The notes beneath the pieces are model-generated. The model searched no databases and had not been told where the DNA came from. It saw only the letters and a list, made by a program, of their open reading frames with translations. Positions 1 through 7,663 of a stretch of DNA of 41,333 bases are shown in pieces. Each line of letters starts with the position of its first letter. Position 1 is the first letter of the stretch. Source of the stretch: Extensimonas sp963708545 (GTDB lineage Bacteria; Pseudomonadota; Gammaproteobacteria; Burkholderiales; Burkholderiaceae_C); the NCBI GenBank assembly GCA_963708545.1, contig CAVPUD010000072.1:1-41333 (forward strand), in the 5' to 3' direction. Both the position numbers and the translations under genes were made by a program.

Positions 1-1142
1 CCCCGGCGGGGAACATCATGGCGCTGGCGTACACGGGCAGCATTCTCGGTGCCGAGTTCGCCGTGGCCAGGATCGTCTTGAGTCTGTTGTTCGGAGTGGG
101 CATCGGTTTGTTGATGGCCTTGCTGTTCTGGCGCGACGACGTACGGCATGACGCCCAAACCGACACGCTGTTCGCTGAGCAGGCCCGCGTGGGCAAAGCT
201 GCAACGGGCCTGCTGCTGGCACTGGCGGCATTGCTGATTGCGGGTACGCTCAAGCTGTGGCCTTTGACGGTTAGCGTCGTGGCGTTCGACGTGCCGCTGC
301 CTGGGGCCGAGGCTTGGCAGAAGGCGCTGTTCACGCTGGTTCCTTACGACGCGGCGAAGGGCGAAGAGGGAGTCAGCCTGCAGGGTTCGGTGCTGATTGT
401 TTTGCTGCTGCTCATCGCCGCCACGGCCTGGAGGGGGCTGGAGGACATCGTCGAGGGCGCCAACCGCTGGACCTGGGTGGCCTTGGCGCTGGCGACGCTG
501 ACCCTGCTCGTGGCGGCCCTGCGGCTGGTGCCGCGGGGGGATACGCTCGAGATCGGCCTGACCGGCCGGGTTTTTGCCGTAGCGGCTTGCCTGGGGGCTG
601 TCCTGCATTACGCACGTGCGTTGCCAGCGGAGGCACGGCAGGCGTGGCTGTGGGAGTCGTGGCGTTTCGTGAAACAGATTTTTGGCCTTCTGGTGCTGGG
701 TGTGTTCATCGTCGGTATGGTTCGGCAGGTGATTCGGCCCGAGTGGATCGAGTCGCTTGCGGGCAGCAACAGCGTCTCGGCCAATCTGGTGGCCGTGGTT
801 TTCGGGGTGTTCATGTATTTCCCCACGTTGGTCGAGGTGCCTGTGGCCAGGATGTTTCTGGACCTGGGCATGCACCGGGGGCCCTTGCTGGCCTACCTGA
901 TGGCCGACCCCGAGCTGAGCTTGCAAAGTATTCTGATGGTGGCTGCCGTGGTGGGCCGCGCAAAGGTGCTGGCGTACGTGGGCCTCGTGGCTTTGTTCAG
1001 CGCGGCGGCCGGGTTGATGTATGGCGCCTGGGTGGATGGCCTGGCCTGGTGGCACTTCGTGCTGGGTATTGCGGGCCTGTTTGCGTTGCTTGCCGTGCTT
1101 TTGTACCACGTGCAGCGCAGGCAGCACAATGCCGCTGTTTAG
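1..1142 (+). CDS. YraQ/UPF0718-family permease, 5'-truncated by window edge
   Basis: The frame is open from base 3 to the stop at 1142, and five residues (PAGNI) precede the first ATG at 18. The gene therefore starts upstream of the window. The ~379 visible residues are strongly hydrophobic with about eight membrane segments and match the predicted permease family UPF0718 (YraQ; formerly DUF318). The N-terminal stretch 'NIMALAYTGSILGAEFA' is typical of a core helix. A second conserved membrane half begins around 'NSVSANLVAVVFGVFMYF'. Some family members export organoarsenicals (ArsP), but the substrate here is unknown. The thioredoxin-like gene 24 bases downstream is the usual neighbour of this family, so an operon is likely. 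The family call is secure; the substrate is not. Confidence 0.85.
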   Translation, partial: PAGNIMALAYTGSILGAEFAVARIVLSLLFGVGIGLLMALLFWRDDVRHDAQTDTLFAEQARVGKAATGLLLALAALLIAGTLKLWPLTVSVVAFDVPLPGAEAWQKALFTLVPYDAAKGEEGVSLQGSVLIVLLLLIAATAWRGLEDIVEGANRWTWVALALATLTLLVAALRLVPRGDTLEIGLTGRVFAVAACLGAVLHYARALPAEARQAWLWESWRFVKQIFGLLVLGVFIVGMVRQVIRPEWIESLAGSNSVSANLVAVVFGVFMYFPTLVEVPVARMFLDLGMHRGPLLAYLMADPELSLQSILMVAAVVGRAKVLAYVGLVALFSAAAGLMYGAWVDGLAWWHFVLGIAGLFALLAVLLYHVQRRQHNAAV

Positions 1143-1166
1143 ATTTTTCGCTCCTTGGAGAATGCC

Positions 1167-1406
1167 ATGCTGACCATCAAGATTCTTGGCTCTGGGTGTG
1201 CCAACTGCAAAAAGCTGGAGGCCGTCGCCCGCGAGGCCGCCGCAGCGGCGGGCATTGCCGCCGAGTTCGTCAAAGTCACCGACATGAAGGAAATCCTGAG
1301 CTACGACCTGCTGTCCACCCCTGGCCTTGTCATCAATGAAAAGCTGGTTGCAAGTGGGCGGATTCCCACCAAGGCCGAAGTCCAGCAATGGCTTGCCGCC
1401 TTGTGA
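1167..1406 (+). CDS. Small thioredoxin-fold redox protein (CANC)
   Basis: This 79-residue protein begins MLTIKILGSGCANCKKLE. It has a CxxC active site (C11, C14) and the cis-Pro loop 'STPGLVIN' of the thioredoxin_3 / 'redox-active disulfide protein 2' family. I chose the ATG at 1167 because TTGGAG (1155-1160) lies six bases upstream as a ribosome binding site; the in-frame TTG at 1155 would put the start inside that site. The protein is cytoplasmic with no signal peptide. It follows the UPF0718 permease closely, a common pairing in which the small redox protein probably serves the transporter or its thiol-reactive substrate (inference). Nothing in the sequence is abnormal. Confidence 0.88.
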   Translation: MLTIKILGSGCANCKKLEAVAREAAAAAGIAAEFVKVTDMKEILSYDLLSTPGLVINEKLVASGRIPTKAEVQQWLAAL

Positions 1407-1531
1407 TGGTCGCGGGGGGCCAGGCCACGCACCGGGCAGGGTCAAGGGATGGTGTGGCTGGGCTGCATGGCCGGGCTTTTCTGGCCGGGCGGTAGTGGCA
1501 GGCACGGCGGCAAGAGCGCGCGATTTTGCGC

Positions 1532-3007
1532 ATGATGGCGCCCATGCAAGCCGAAAATTCTTTGGCGGATCGCCTTTCGTTTCGCACCGCGCTGTGGCTG
1601 GCCGTGGCCTTGTCGCTGGGCGCGGCGGTGTCGCTGGGCATCACGCGCTTTGCCTATGCGTTGATGCTGCCGCCCATGCGCGCCGACCTCGGCTGGTCTT
1701 ACACGCTCGCCGGGGCCATGAACACCGCGAATGCGCTTGGCTACCTGCTGGGCGCGCTTGCCACGCCGCTTTTGCTGCGGCGCCTGGAGCCGGGTGCGCT
1801 GTTGCTTGCGGGCAGCGTGCTGGCTACGCTGTTCATGGCGCTCAGCGGTTTTTTCGTCGCGCCGGCGCCCTTGCTGGTGCAGCGGCTGCTCGCAGGGGTG
1901 GCGAGTGCGCTGGTGTTCGTGACGGGCGGGCTGCTCGCGGCGCGGCTAGGCAGCGTGCATGCGCGGCGCAGCGGCTTGCTGCTGGGGCTTTACTACGGCG
2001 GCGCGGGCTGGGGCATCAGCGCGTCGGCCTTGCTTGTGCCCGCGGTGCTCTCGCGCGCGCCAGGGCCGCATGCCTGGGCTTGGGCCTGGTGGGCGCTCGC
2101 GGGCGTGTGCGCGCTCGCGACGGCGGTGCTGCGCTGGCCCCAGCGCATGCTGCGCGGCCTAGGAGCCTGTCGGACTTTGGGCGTCGAAAGCGAGAATGTG
2201 CCCCAGCGAGGCCAGTTTTTGCCGGATTCGCAGCCCCATAGTGGTGCTATGGGGCAAGAAGACGGTAAAAAATGGGCCGCCGCGGCGCATTCGCAGCCGA
2301 CGATTCCAAAGTCCGACAGGCTCCTAGACGCGACACCCGCGGCGGCAACTGGGGCCAGCGCGCCGCAGCCGCAGCAGATGCCTGCAGGCGCGCCAGCACC
2401 GGCGTCCGCTAAGGCAGATGGCCCCGCGTCGGACGTGGCGCCGCTGCGCTGGCGGCTGCTGGCGCCGGCGCTCGCGGGTTACACCTTGTTCGGCGTGGGC
2501 TACATAGGCTACATGACCTTCGTCGTCGCGCTGCTGCGCGAGCAGGGGGCGAGCGGCGCGGCGGTGACGGTGTTCTACGCGTTGCTCGGGCTCGCGGTGC
2601 TGCTGTCTTCGCGCATCTGGGCGGGCTTGCTCGACCGCGCCAAGGGCGGCGGGGCGCTCGCGCTGCTCAATGCGCTGCTGGGCGTGGCCACGGTGCTGCC
2701 GGCGCTCACGGCGTGGTGGCCTGCGGTGCTGGCCTCGGGCCTGCTGTTTGGCGGGGTGTTTCTGTCGGTGGTCGCTTCGACCACGGCGCTGGTGCGGCAC
2801 AACCTGCCGCCAGCGCGCTGGGCGCTGGGCATCAGCGCTTTTACGATCGTGTTTGCGGTGGGGCAGATCGTCGGGCCCACGGTGGTCGGCTGGATTGCCG
2901 ACGGGCCCGGCGGGCTGGCGCGCGGCCTGGTGTTTTCGGCCTGCGCGCTGTGGCTCGGCGCGCTGCTCGCGGCGCGCCAAAAGCCATTGGGGCAAGTGTT
3001 TGCCTGA
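1532..3007 (+). CDS. MFS transporter (YbfB/YjiJ type) carrying an in-frame palindromic element
   Basis: The protein has about 491 residues and the two six-helix halves of the major facilitator superfamily. The N-terminal half contains 'LGITRFAYALMLPPM', characteristic of the YbfB/YjiJ group; the C-terminal half starts near 'LLAPALAGYTLFGVGY'. The substrate is unknown. The family is normally about 390-400 residues. The excess lies in the central cytoplasmic loop: residues ~210-265 are encoded entirely by a 165-bp repeat (2161-2325), followed by ~40 Ala/Pro-rich residues. The reading frame is preserved, so the transporter could still be functional. The start is uncertain: ATGs at 1532, 1535 and 1544 all lack a strong ribosome binding site. 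The gene converges on the GST gene, six bases away. Confidence 0.85.
   Translation: MMAPMQAENSLADRLSFRTALWLAVALSLGAAVSLGITRFAYALMLPPMRADLGWSYTLAGAMNTANALGYLLGALATPLLLRRLEPGALLLAGSVLATLFMALSGFFVAPAPLLVQRLLAGVASALVFVTGGLLAARLGSVHARRSGLLLGLYYGGAGWGISASALLVPAVLSRAPGPHAWAWAWWALAGVCALATAVLRWPQRMLRGLGACRTLGVESENVPQRGQFLPDSQPHSGAMGQEDGKKWAAAAHSQPTIPKSDRLLDATPAAATGASAPQPQQMPAGAPAPASAKADGPASDVAPLRWRLLAPALAGYTLFGVGYIGYMTFVVALLREQGASGAAVTVFYALLGLAVLLSSRIWAGLLDRAKGGGALALLNALLGVATVLPALTAWWPAVLASGLLFGGVFLSVVASTTALVRHNLPPARWALGISAFTIVFAVGQIVGPTVVGWIADGPGGLARGLVFSACALWLGALLAARQKPLGQVFA
2161..2325 (+). repeat. Palindromic protein-coding element, copy 1 (full length, inside MFS gene)
   Basis: This 165-bp element is bounded by perfect 20-bp terminal inverted repeats: AGGAGCCTGTCGGACTTTGG at the left end and its complement at 2306-2325. 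At its centre is a perfect 9-bp hairpin (GCCCCATAG, 2233-2241; loop TGGTG; CTATGGGGC, 2247-2255). The arms around the hairpin also pair imperfectly (about 21 of 32 positions), so the whole unit is quasi-palindromic. It has no stop codon in the frame of the host gene and its length is 55 codons, so it inserts a peptide (GACRTLG...SENVPQRGQ...IPKSDRL) without shifting the frame. No transposase is encoded. Copies 2-4 are at 5376, 12356 and 26472. Confidence 0.93.
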
Positions 3008-3013
3008 AGCGGC

Positions 3014-3622
3014 TTACTTCAGCAGCCCTTCGGCCTTGAGCGCGGCCTGCACGGCGGGGCGTGCGCCCACGCGGGCCTGGTAGGCCTGCAGGTTGGCAAG
3101 GCCCGAAATGTCGAGCTGGACGAAGCCCGTCCAGCTCAGCGCGGTGAAGAGGTAGCAGTCGGCCACGCTGAACTGTGCGCCGAGCAGGTAGTCCTTGCCC
3201 GCGAGCTCGCCGTTGACCCAGGTGAGGCGCTTTTGCAGTTGCTCACGCACTTGCGCGCGGTATTCGTCGGGCACGCCGGGCTTGAACAGCGGGCCGAAGC
3301 TCTTGTGCAGCTCGCTCGAGATGAAGGTCAGCCACTCCTGCAGGCGGTAACGTTCCATACTGCCATTGGGCGGGGCGAGCTTCTTGTCCGGCACCTGGTC
3401 GGCGATGTATTGCACGATGACGCCGACTTCACGCAGGCGCTCGCCGTTGTCGAGCTCGAGCACGGGCACGTAGCCCAGCGGGTTGATGGTGCAGAAGTCG
3501 GTGCCGTCCTGCAGTTTGTGGCTTTGCAGGCTGACGAGCACGGGCGTGAAGGGCAGGCCGGCCTCTTGCAGGGCGATGTGCGGGCATAGCGAGCAGGCGC
3601 CGGGGCTGTAGTAAAGCTTCAT
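3014..3622 (-). CDS. gstA: Glutathione S-transferase, beta class
   Basis: This 202-residue cytosolic GST starts MKLYYSPGACSLCPHIALQE, the bacterial beta-class N-terminus in which Cys10 is the catalytic cysteine that can form a mixed disulfide with glutathione. The thioredoxin-like domain covers ~1-80 ('NPLGYVPVLELDNGERLREVGVI' carries the glutathione-binding cis-Pro and the E/S pair), followed by an all-helical C-terminal domain with the conserved 'LLGAQFSVADCYLF' N-capping box. The likely role is conjugation or peroxide detoxification. The start ATG has AGGAGT about six bases upstream. Its stop lies six bases from the convergent MFS stop. Length and motifs are all normal. Confidence 0.93.
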   Translation of the reverse strand: MKLYYSPGACSLCPHIALQEAGLPFTPVLVSLQSHKLQDGTDFCTINPLGYVPVLELDNGERLREVGVIVQYIADQVPDKKLAPPNGSMERYRLQEWLTFISSELHKSFGPLFKPGVPDEYRAQVREQLQKRLTWVNGELAGKDYLLGAQFSVADCYLFTALSWTGFVQLDISGLANLQAYQARVGARPAVQAALKAEGLLK

Positions 3623-3737
3623 GGGGGGACTCCTTGGTTGTGTAGATAAAGGACTGCGATGTTATGGGTTTGTGTGTAACTTTGCTGGCATGGGGCGCAC
3701 GCTGGGGCCTGTGTAGGCGCGCTGCGCAGTCTAATGA

Positions 3738-3796
3738 GAAATTGGGCTTTAGCGCTTATGTAGCAAGCGCTAGCAGCTATCATTTCAATAGTATTT
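3738..3796 (+). repeat. Short hairpin repeat family B, copy 1
   Basis: A ~59-bp sequence (GAAATTGGGCTTTAGCGCTT ... AGCAGCTAT...) contains the inverted repeat TAGCGCTT (3750-3757) / AAGCGCTA (3765-3772) with a 7-base loop. It sits between the end of the FAD oxidase gene and the start of the GST gene. Related copies occur at 9200-9247 and, reversed, at 33191-33234. It could act as a terminator for the FAD oxidase gene or as an RNA-processing hairpin. Confidence 0.7.
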
Positions 3797-3808
3797 CAGG
3801 CGCCAGCC

Positions 3809-5236
3809 TCACATGCTGAAAATTTTGCCGGGGTTCATGATGTTCTTGGGGTCGAGCGCGCGCTTGATGCTGCGCATGACCTCGACGGCGCCGGTGCCGG
3901 TCTCGTCGAGCAAAAAGCCCATTTTGTGCAGGCCCACGCCATGCTCGCCCGAGCAGGTGCCGCCCATGCGCAGCGTGCGCGCGACGAGCTTGTGGTTCAG
4001 GTCTTCGGCGATCACGCGCTCCTGCGGTACCTTGGGGTCGATCAGAAAGCCGACGTGGAAGTTGCCGTCGCCCACGTGGCCGACCAAAAAGTAGGGGATG
4101 CCGCTGGCCTCGACCTCGGCAATCGTCTCCAGGATGCAGTCTGCGAGCCGGCTGATGGGCACGCAGGTGTCGGTGTTGATGGGGCGCGCGCCGGGGCGCG
4201 ACTGCAAGGCCGCAAACAAGGCGTTGTGCCGCGCGGACCACAGGCGTGTGCGCTCCTCGGGCGTGACGGCCCATTCGAAGTCCTGCCCGCCGAATTCGCG
4301 CGCGATGCCCTGCACGGTCTGCGCCTGCTCTTCGACGCCCGCGGGCGTGCCGTGGAACTCCATCAGCAACAAGGGCTCTTCGCGCAAAGTGAGCTTGCTG
4401 TAGCGGTTCAGGCAGGCGACGGATTGGGCGTCTATCAATTCCACGCGCGCGATCGGCACGCCCAGCTGAATGGTCTGGATCACCGTGCGCACGGCGGCCT
4501 CCACGCTGGGAAACGAGCAGATCGCAGCCGAAATGGCCTCGGGCAGCGGGTACAGGCGCAGCGTGACCTCGGTGATCACGCCCAGCGTGCCTTCGCTGCC
4601 CACATACAGGCGCGTGAGGTCATAGCCTGCGCTGCTCTTTTTGGCGCGCGTGCCGGTGCGTATGACTTCGCCGCTCGGGGTGACGACCTGCAGCGCGAGC
4701 ACGTTTTCGCGCATGGTGCCGTAGCGCACGGCGTTGGTGCCGCTCGCGCGCGTGGAGCACATGCCGCCTATGCTTGCATCGGCGCCCGGGTCTATGGGAA
4801 AGAACAGGCCCGTGTGCCTGACGGCCTCGTTGAGCGTCTTGCGCGAGATGCCCGGCTGTACCGTGACGGTGAGGTCGTCGGCGTCGATCGACAGCACCTG
4901 GTTCATGCGGCTCACGTCCAGGCTGATGCCGCCTTGCACGGCAAGCAGGTGCCCTTCGAGCGAGGAGCCGGCGCCGTAGGGGATCACTGGGACCTCGTAT
5001 TCGCTCGCGAGGCGCACGGTGTCGGCCACGTCCTGCGTGCTTTGCGCAAACACCACGGCGGCGGGCGGGGGCACGTCGAAGGCGGATTCGTCGCGCCCAT
5101 GCTGCTCGCGCACGGCGAGCGCGGTGGAGAGCTGCTCGGGGCCGAAGCGCGCGGCCAATGCCTCGAGAAAGGCCGCGGGAATGGGGCGCTGGTGCACTTC
5201 GGGCAGGAGGTGGGCGATAGAGTTCGGGGCGTTCAT
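3809..5236 (-). CDS. FAD-binding oxidase, GlcD / D-lactate dehydrogenase (cytochrome) type
   Basis: The protein has 475 residues. The N-terminal PCMH-type FAD domain shows 'VIPYGAGSSLEGH', 'GGMCSTRASGTNAVRYG' and 'SSAGYDLTRLYVGSEGTLG'. The C-terminal FAD-oxidase domain has the catalytic 'LVGHVGDGNFHVGF' histidines and ends with 'GTCSGEHGVG'. The family oxidises 2-hydroxy acids such as D-lactate or glycolate, passing electrons to cytochrome c or quinone; the exact substrate cannot be read from the sequence. The start at 5236 is preferred because AGGAGA lies seven bases upstream; an in-frame ATG at 5269 lies upstream of that site. The gene stands alone on this strand and its upstream region carries a parS site. 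Confidence 0.9.
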   Translation of the reverse strand: MNAPNSIAHLLPEVHQRPIPAAFLEALAARFGPEQLSTALAVREQHGRDESAFDVPPPAAVVFAQSTQDVADTVRLASEYEVPVIPYGAGSSLEGHLLAVQGGISLDVSRMNQVLSIDADDLTVTVQPGISRKTLNEAVRHTGLFFPIDPGADASIGGMCSTRASGTNAVRYGTMRENVLALQVVTPSGEVIRTGTRAKKSSAGYDLTRLYVGSEGTLGVITEVTLRLYPLPEAISAAICSFPSVEAAVRTVIQTIQLGVPIARVELIDAQSVACLNRYSKLTLREEPLLLMEFHGTPAGVEEQAQTVQGIAREFGGQDFEWAVTPEERTRLWSARHNALFAALQSRPGARPINTDTCVPISRLADCILETIAEVEASGIPYFLVGHVGDGNFHVGFLIDPKVPQERVIAEDLNHKLVARTLRMGGTCSGEHGVGLHKMGFLLDETGTGAVEVMRSIKRALDPKNIMNPGKIFSM

Positions 5237-5333
5237 GGCATGTCTCCTTTTTTGGGGGGTTGACTGCAAACGCGCAGATTACACCAGTGACGCAGTGTGC
5301 GTTGGATACGCTTTTGACAAGGCAGGCGCCCGC

Positions 5334-5347
5334 GTTTCACGTGAAAC
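5334..5347. promoter_or_regulatory. parS centromere site 1 (perfect)
   Basis: GTTTCACGTGAAAC is a perfect 14-bp palindrome matching the core of the ParB-binding consensus TGTTTCACGTGAAACA. It lies between the FAD oxidase gene and mnmG, about 3.1 kb upstream of parA. ParB should load here as a clamp and spread over the neighbouring DNA. Confidence 0.93.
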
Positions 5348-5375
5348 CAAGGCCAACCTCCCTACTACGCACGCT

Positions 5376-5539
5376 AGGAGCCTGTCGGGCTTGGGCGTCG
5401 AAAGCGAGAATGCGCCCCAGCGAGGTCAGTTTTTGCCGGATTCGCCGCCCCATAGTGGTGCTATGGGGCAAGAAGACGGTAAAAAATGGGCCGCTGCGGC
5501 GCATTCGCAGCCGACGATTCCAAAGTCCGACAGGCTCCT
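5376..5539 (+). repeat. Palindromic element, copy 2 (intergenic, upstream of mnmG)
   Basis: A 164-bp copy in the same orientation as copy 1, with the same central GCCCCATAG/CTATGGGGC hairpin and terminal inverted repeats. Near the left end the sequence is CGGGCTTGGG instead of CGGACTTTGGG, one base shorter, so the frame across the left terminus differs from copies 1 and 4. It lies 28 bp from the parS site and about 120 bp before mnmG. The 5540-5662 remainder of the spacer shows only the mnmG ribosome binding site and a T-run without a convincing short stem. Confidence 0.92.
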
Positions 5540-5662
5540 GGACAAAGGTGGGAAAATCGCGGCCCGGTCGCGAAAGCGGCATTTGCACGCATTGACACAC
5601 GGCTTCCCCGGAATTGACGGGCCGCTTTTTTTCTTTCTGCTTTGGGCCCCGGAGTTGTTTGC

Positions 5663-7663
5663 ATGTTGTACCCCCAGGAATTTGATGTGATCGTCGTCGG
5701 CGGTGGCCACGCGGGCACCGAGGCCGCGCTGGCCGCGGCGCGCATGGGCTGTCAGACGCTGCTGCTCACGCACAACATCGAGACGCTAGGGCAGATGAGC
5801 TGCAACCCCAGCATAGGCGGCATAGGCAAGGGCCACCTCGTGAAAGAGGTCGATGCGCTCGGCGGCGCGATGGCCTTGGCCACCGACGAGGCGGGCATAC
5901 AGTTTCGCATCCTCAATGCGAGCAAGGGCCCGGCCGTGCGTGCTACGCGCGCGCAGGCCGACCGCGTGCTCTACAAGGCGGCCATCCGCCGCCGGCTCGA
6001 GAACCAGCCAAACCTGTGGCTGTTCCAGCAGGCTGTGGATGACCTGATGCTCGAAGGCGACCGCGTGGTCGGCGCGGTGACGCAGGTGGGCATACGCTTT
6101 CGTGGGCGCACCGTGGTGCTCACGGCGGGCACGTTTCTCGACGGGCGCATTCACGTGGGGCTGGACAACTACCCCGCAGGCCGTGCAGGCGATCCACCTG
6201 CGGTGCGGCTGTCGGCGCGGCTCAAGGAGCTGCAGCTGCCGCAAGGGCGCCTCAAAACCGGCACGCCGCCGCGCATCGACGGGCGCACGATAGACTTTTC
6301 GCAGTGCGAGGAGCAGCCCGGCGACGGCATGCCGGGCGGCGTCGGGGAGGGCAAGCCCGTGCCGGTGTTCAGCTTCATGGGGCGGCCCGAGATGCACCCG
6401 CGCCAGCTGCCGTGCTGGATCACGCGCACCACGGCGCGCACGCACGAGATCATCCGCAGCGGGTTTGACCGCAGCCCCATGTTCACGGGCAAGATCGAGG
6501 GCGTGGGCCCGCGCTACTGCCCGAGCGTGGAGGACAAAATCAACCGCTTTGCCGACAAGGAAAGCCACCAGATCTTCCTCGAGCCCGAGGGCCTGAGCAC
6601 GCACGAGTTTTACCCCAACGGCATCAGCACCAGTCTGCCGTTCGACATCCAGCTCGCGCTGGTGCGCAGCATGCCGGGGCTGGAAAACGCGCACATCCTG
6701 CGCCCCGGCTACGCGATCGAGTACGACTACTTCGACCCGCGCGCGCTGCAAAGCAACTTCGAGACGCGCCAGATCCGCGGCCTGTTCTTCGCGGGGCAGA
6801 TCAACGGCACCACAGGCTACGAAGAGGCGGCCGCGCAAGGGCTGTTTGCCGGCATCAACGCGGCCTTGCAGGTCAGGGGCGAGGCGCCTTGGCTGCCGGG
6901 GCGCGACGAGGCTTACCTTGGCGTGCTCGTCGATGACCTCATCACCAAGGGCGTGACCGAGCCGTACCGCATGTTCACGAGCCGCGCGGAGTTCCGCCTG
7001 CAGCTGCGCGAAGACAACGCCGACATGCGCCTGACCGAAGCGGGGCGGCGCATGGGCCTGGTCGATGACGCGCGCTGGGACGCGTTTTGCCGCAAGCGCG
7101 ACGCTGTGGCACGTGAAACCGAGCGTCTGAAGTCCACCTGGGTGAATCCGCGCGTGCTGCCCGCCGAAGAATCCGAGCGCGTGCTCGGCAAGGCGATAGA
7201 GCGCGAATACAACCTGTTCGAGCTGCTGCGCCGTCCGAACGTGAGCTACGAGGCCCTGATGTCGCTCGATGGCGGCAAGTACGCGAGCAGCGAGGTTTCA
7301 CGTGAAACGCTGGGCGAATTGAGCGCGCCGGTGATCGAGCAGGTCGAAATCGCCGCCAAGTATGCGGGCTACATAGACCGGCAAAAAACCGAGGTCGAGC
7401 GCGCCGCGTACTTCGAGAAGCTGCGCCTGCCCGCCGACATCGATTACATGCAGGTCACCGCGCTGAGCTTCGAGGCGCGCCAGGCGCTGATGCGCCACCG
7501 GCCAGAGACCCTGGGCATGGCCTCGCGCATCACGGGCATCACGCCCGCGGCGATTTCGCTGCTGCTCGTGCATCTCAAAAAAGGCGGGTTCAAAGGCATT
7601 GGTGCCGAGGCGCGTGCGGCAGGGGAAGTAGCAGAAACCGCACCGAACGGGCAGGCCGCATGA
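5663..7663 (+). CDS. mnmG: tRNA uridine-5-carboxymethylaminomethyl modification enzyme MnmG (GidA)
   Basis: MnmG works with MnmE to install the (carboxymethyl)aminomethyl group on wobble U34 of certain tRNAs, using FAD, NADH and 5,10-methylenetetrahydrofolate. The 666-residue product begins MLYPQEFDVIVVGGGHAGTE, with the FAD-binding GGGHAGTE motif. It also has 'MSCNPSIGGIGKGHLVKE', the tRNA/FAD signature 'LKTGTPPRID', the folate-site region with 'CYCPS'-like 'RYCPSVEDK', and 'GQINGTTGYEEAAAQGL'. Length is as expected. The ATG at 5663 is preceded by CGGAG at 5650-5654. Two parS-like sequences lie within the coding region (7106-7119, 7295-7308). The last four bases overlap rsmG (ATGA), indicating translational coupling. 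Confidence 0.98.
   Translation: MLYPQEFDVIVVGGGHAGTEAALAAARMGCQTLLLTHNIETLGQMSCNPSIGGIGKGHLVKEVDALGGAMALATDEAGIQFRILNASKGPAVRATRAQADRVLYKAAIRRRLENQPNLWLFQQAVDDLMLEGDRVVGAVTQVGIRFRGRTVVLTAGTFLDGRIHVGLDNYPAGRAGDPPAVRLSARLKELQLPQGRLKTGTPPRIDGRTIDFSQCEEQPGDGMPGGVGEGKPVPVFSFMGRPEMHPRQLPCWITRTTARTHEIIRSGFDRSPMFTGKIEGVGPRYCPSVEDKINRFADKESHQIFLEPEGLSTHEFYPNGISTSLPFDIQLALVRSMPGLENAHILRPGYAIEYDYFDPRALQSNFETRQIRGLFFAGQINGTTGYEEAAAQGLFAGINAALQVRGEAPWLPGRDEAYLGVLVDDLITKGVTEPYRMFTSRAEFRLQLREDNADMRLTEAGRRMGLVDDARWDAFCRKRDAVARETERLKSTWVNPRVLPAEESERVLGKAIEREYNLFELLRRPNVSYEALMSLDGGKYASSEVSRETLGELSAPVIEQVEIAAKYAGYIDRQKTEVERAAYFEKLRLPADIDYMQVTALSFEARQALMRHRPETLGMASRITGITPAAISLLLVHLKKGGFKGIGAEARAAGEVAETAPNGQAA
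7106..7119. promoter_or_regulatory. Degenerate parS-like site inside mnmG
   Basis: GTGGCACGTGAAAC matches 12 of 14 positions of the parS core; the two mismatches are in the left arm. It lies in the mnmG coding region. It may be a weak ParB half-site or a decayed copy. Confidence 0.5.
7295..7308. promoter_or_regulatory. parS site 2 (perfect), inside mnmG
   Basis: GTTTCACGTGAAAC is identical to site 1. It is embedded in mnmG codons for the residues Val-Ser-Arg-Glu-Thr, so the same bases serve both as protein code and as centromere. Confidence 0.93.

Noticed and set aside
1155..1166. TTG start extending the thioredoxin-like protein by four residues
   Set aside because: The TTGGAG there is the ribosome binding site of the ATG at 1167.
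5542..5662. Possible terminator before mnmG (GCGGCCC...GGGCCGC followed by a T-run)
   Set aside because: The arms are about 50 bases apart, too far for a typical intrinsic terminator, and no shorter stem abuts the T-run.
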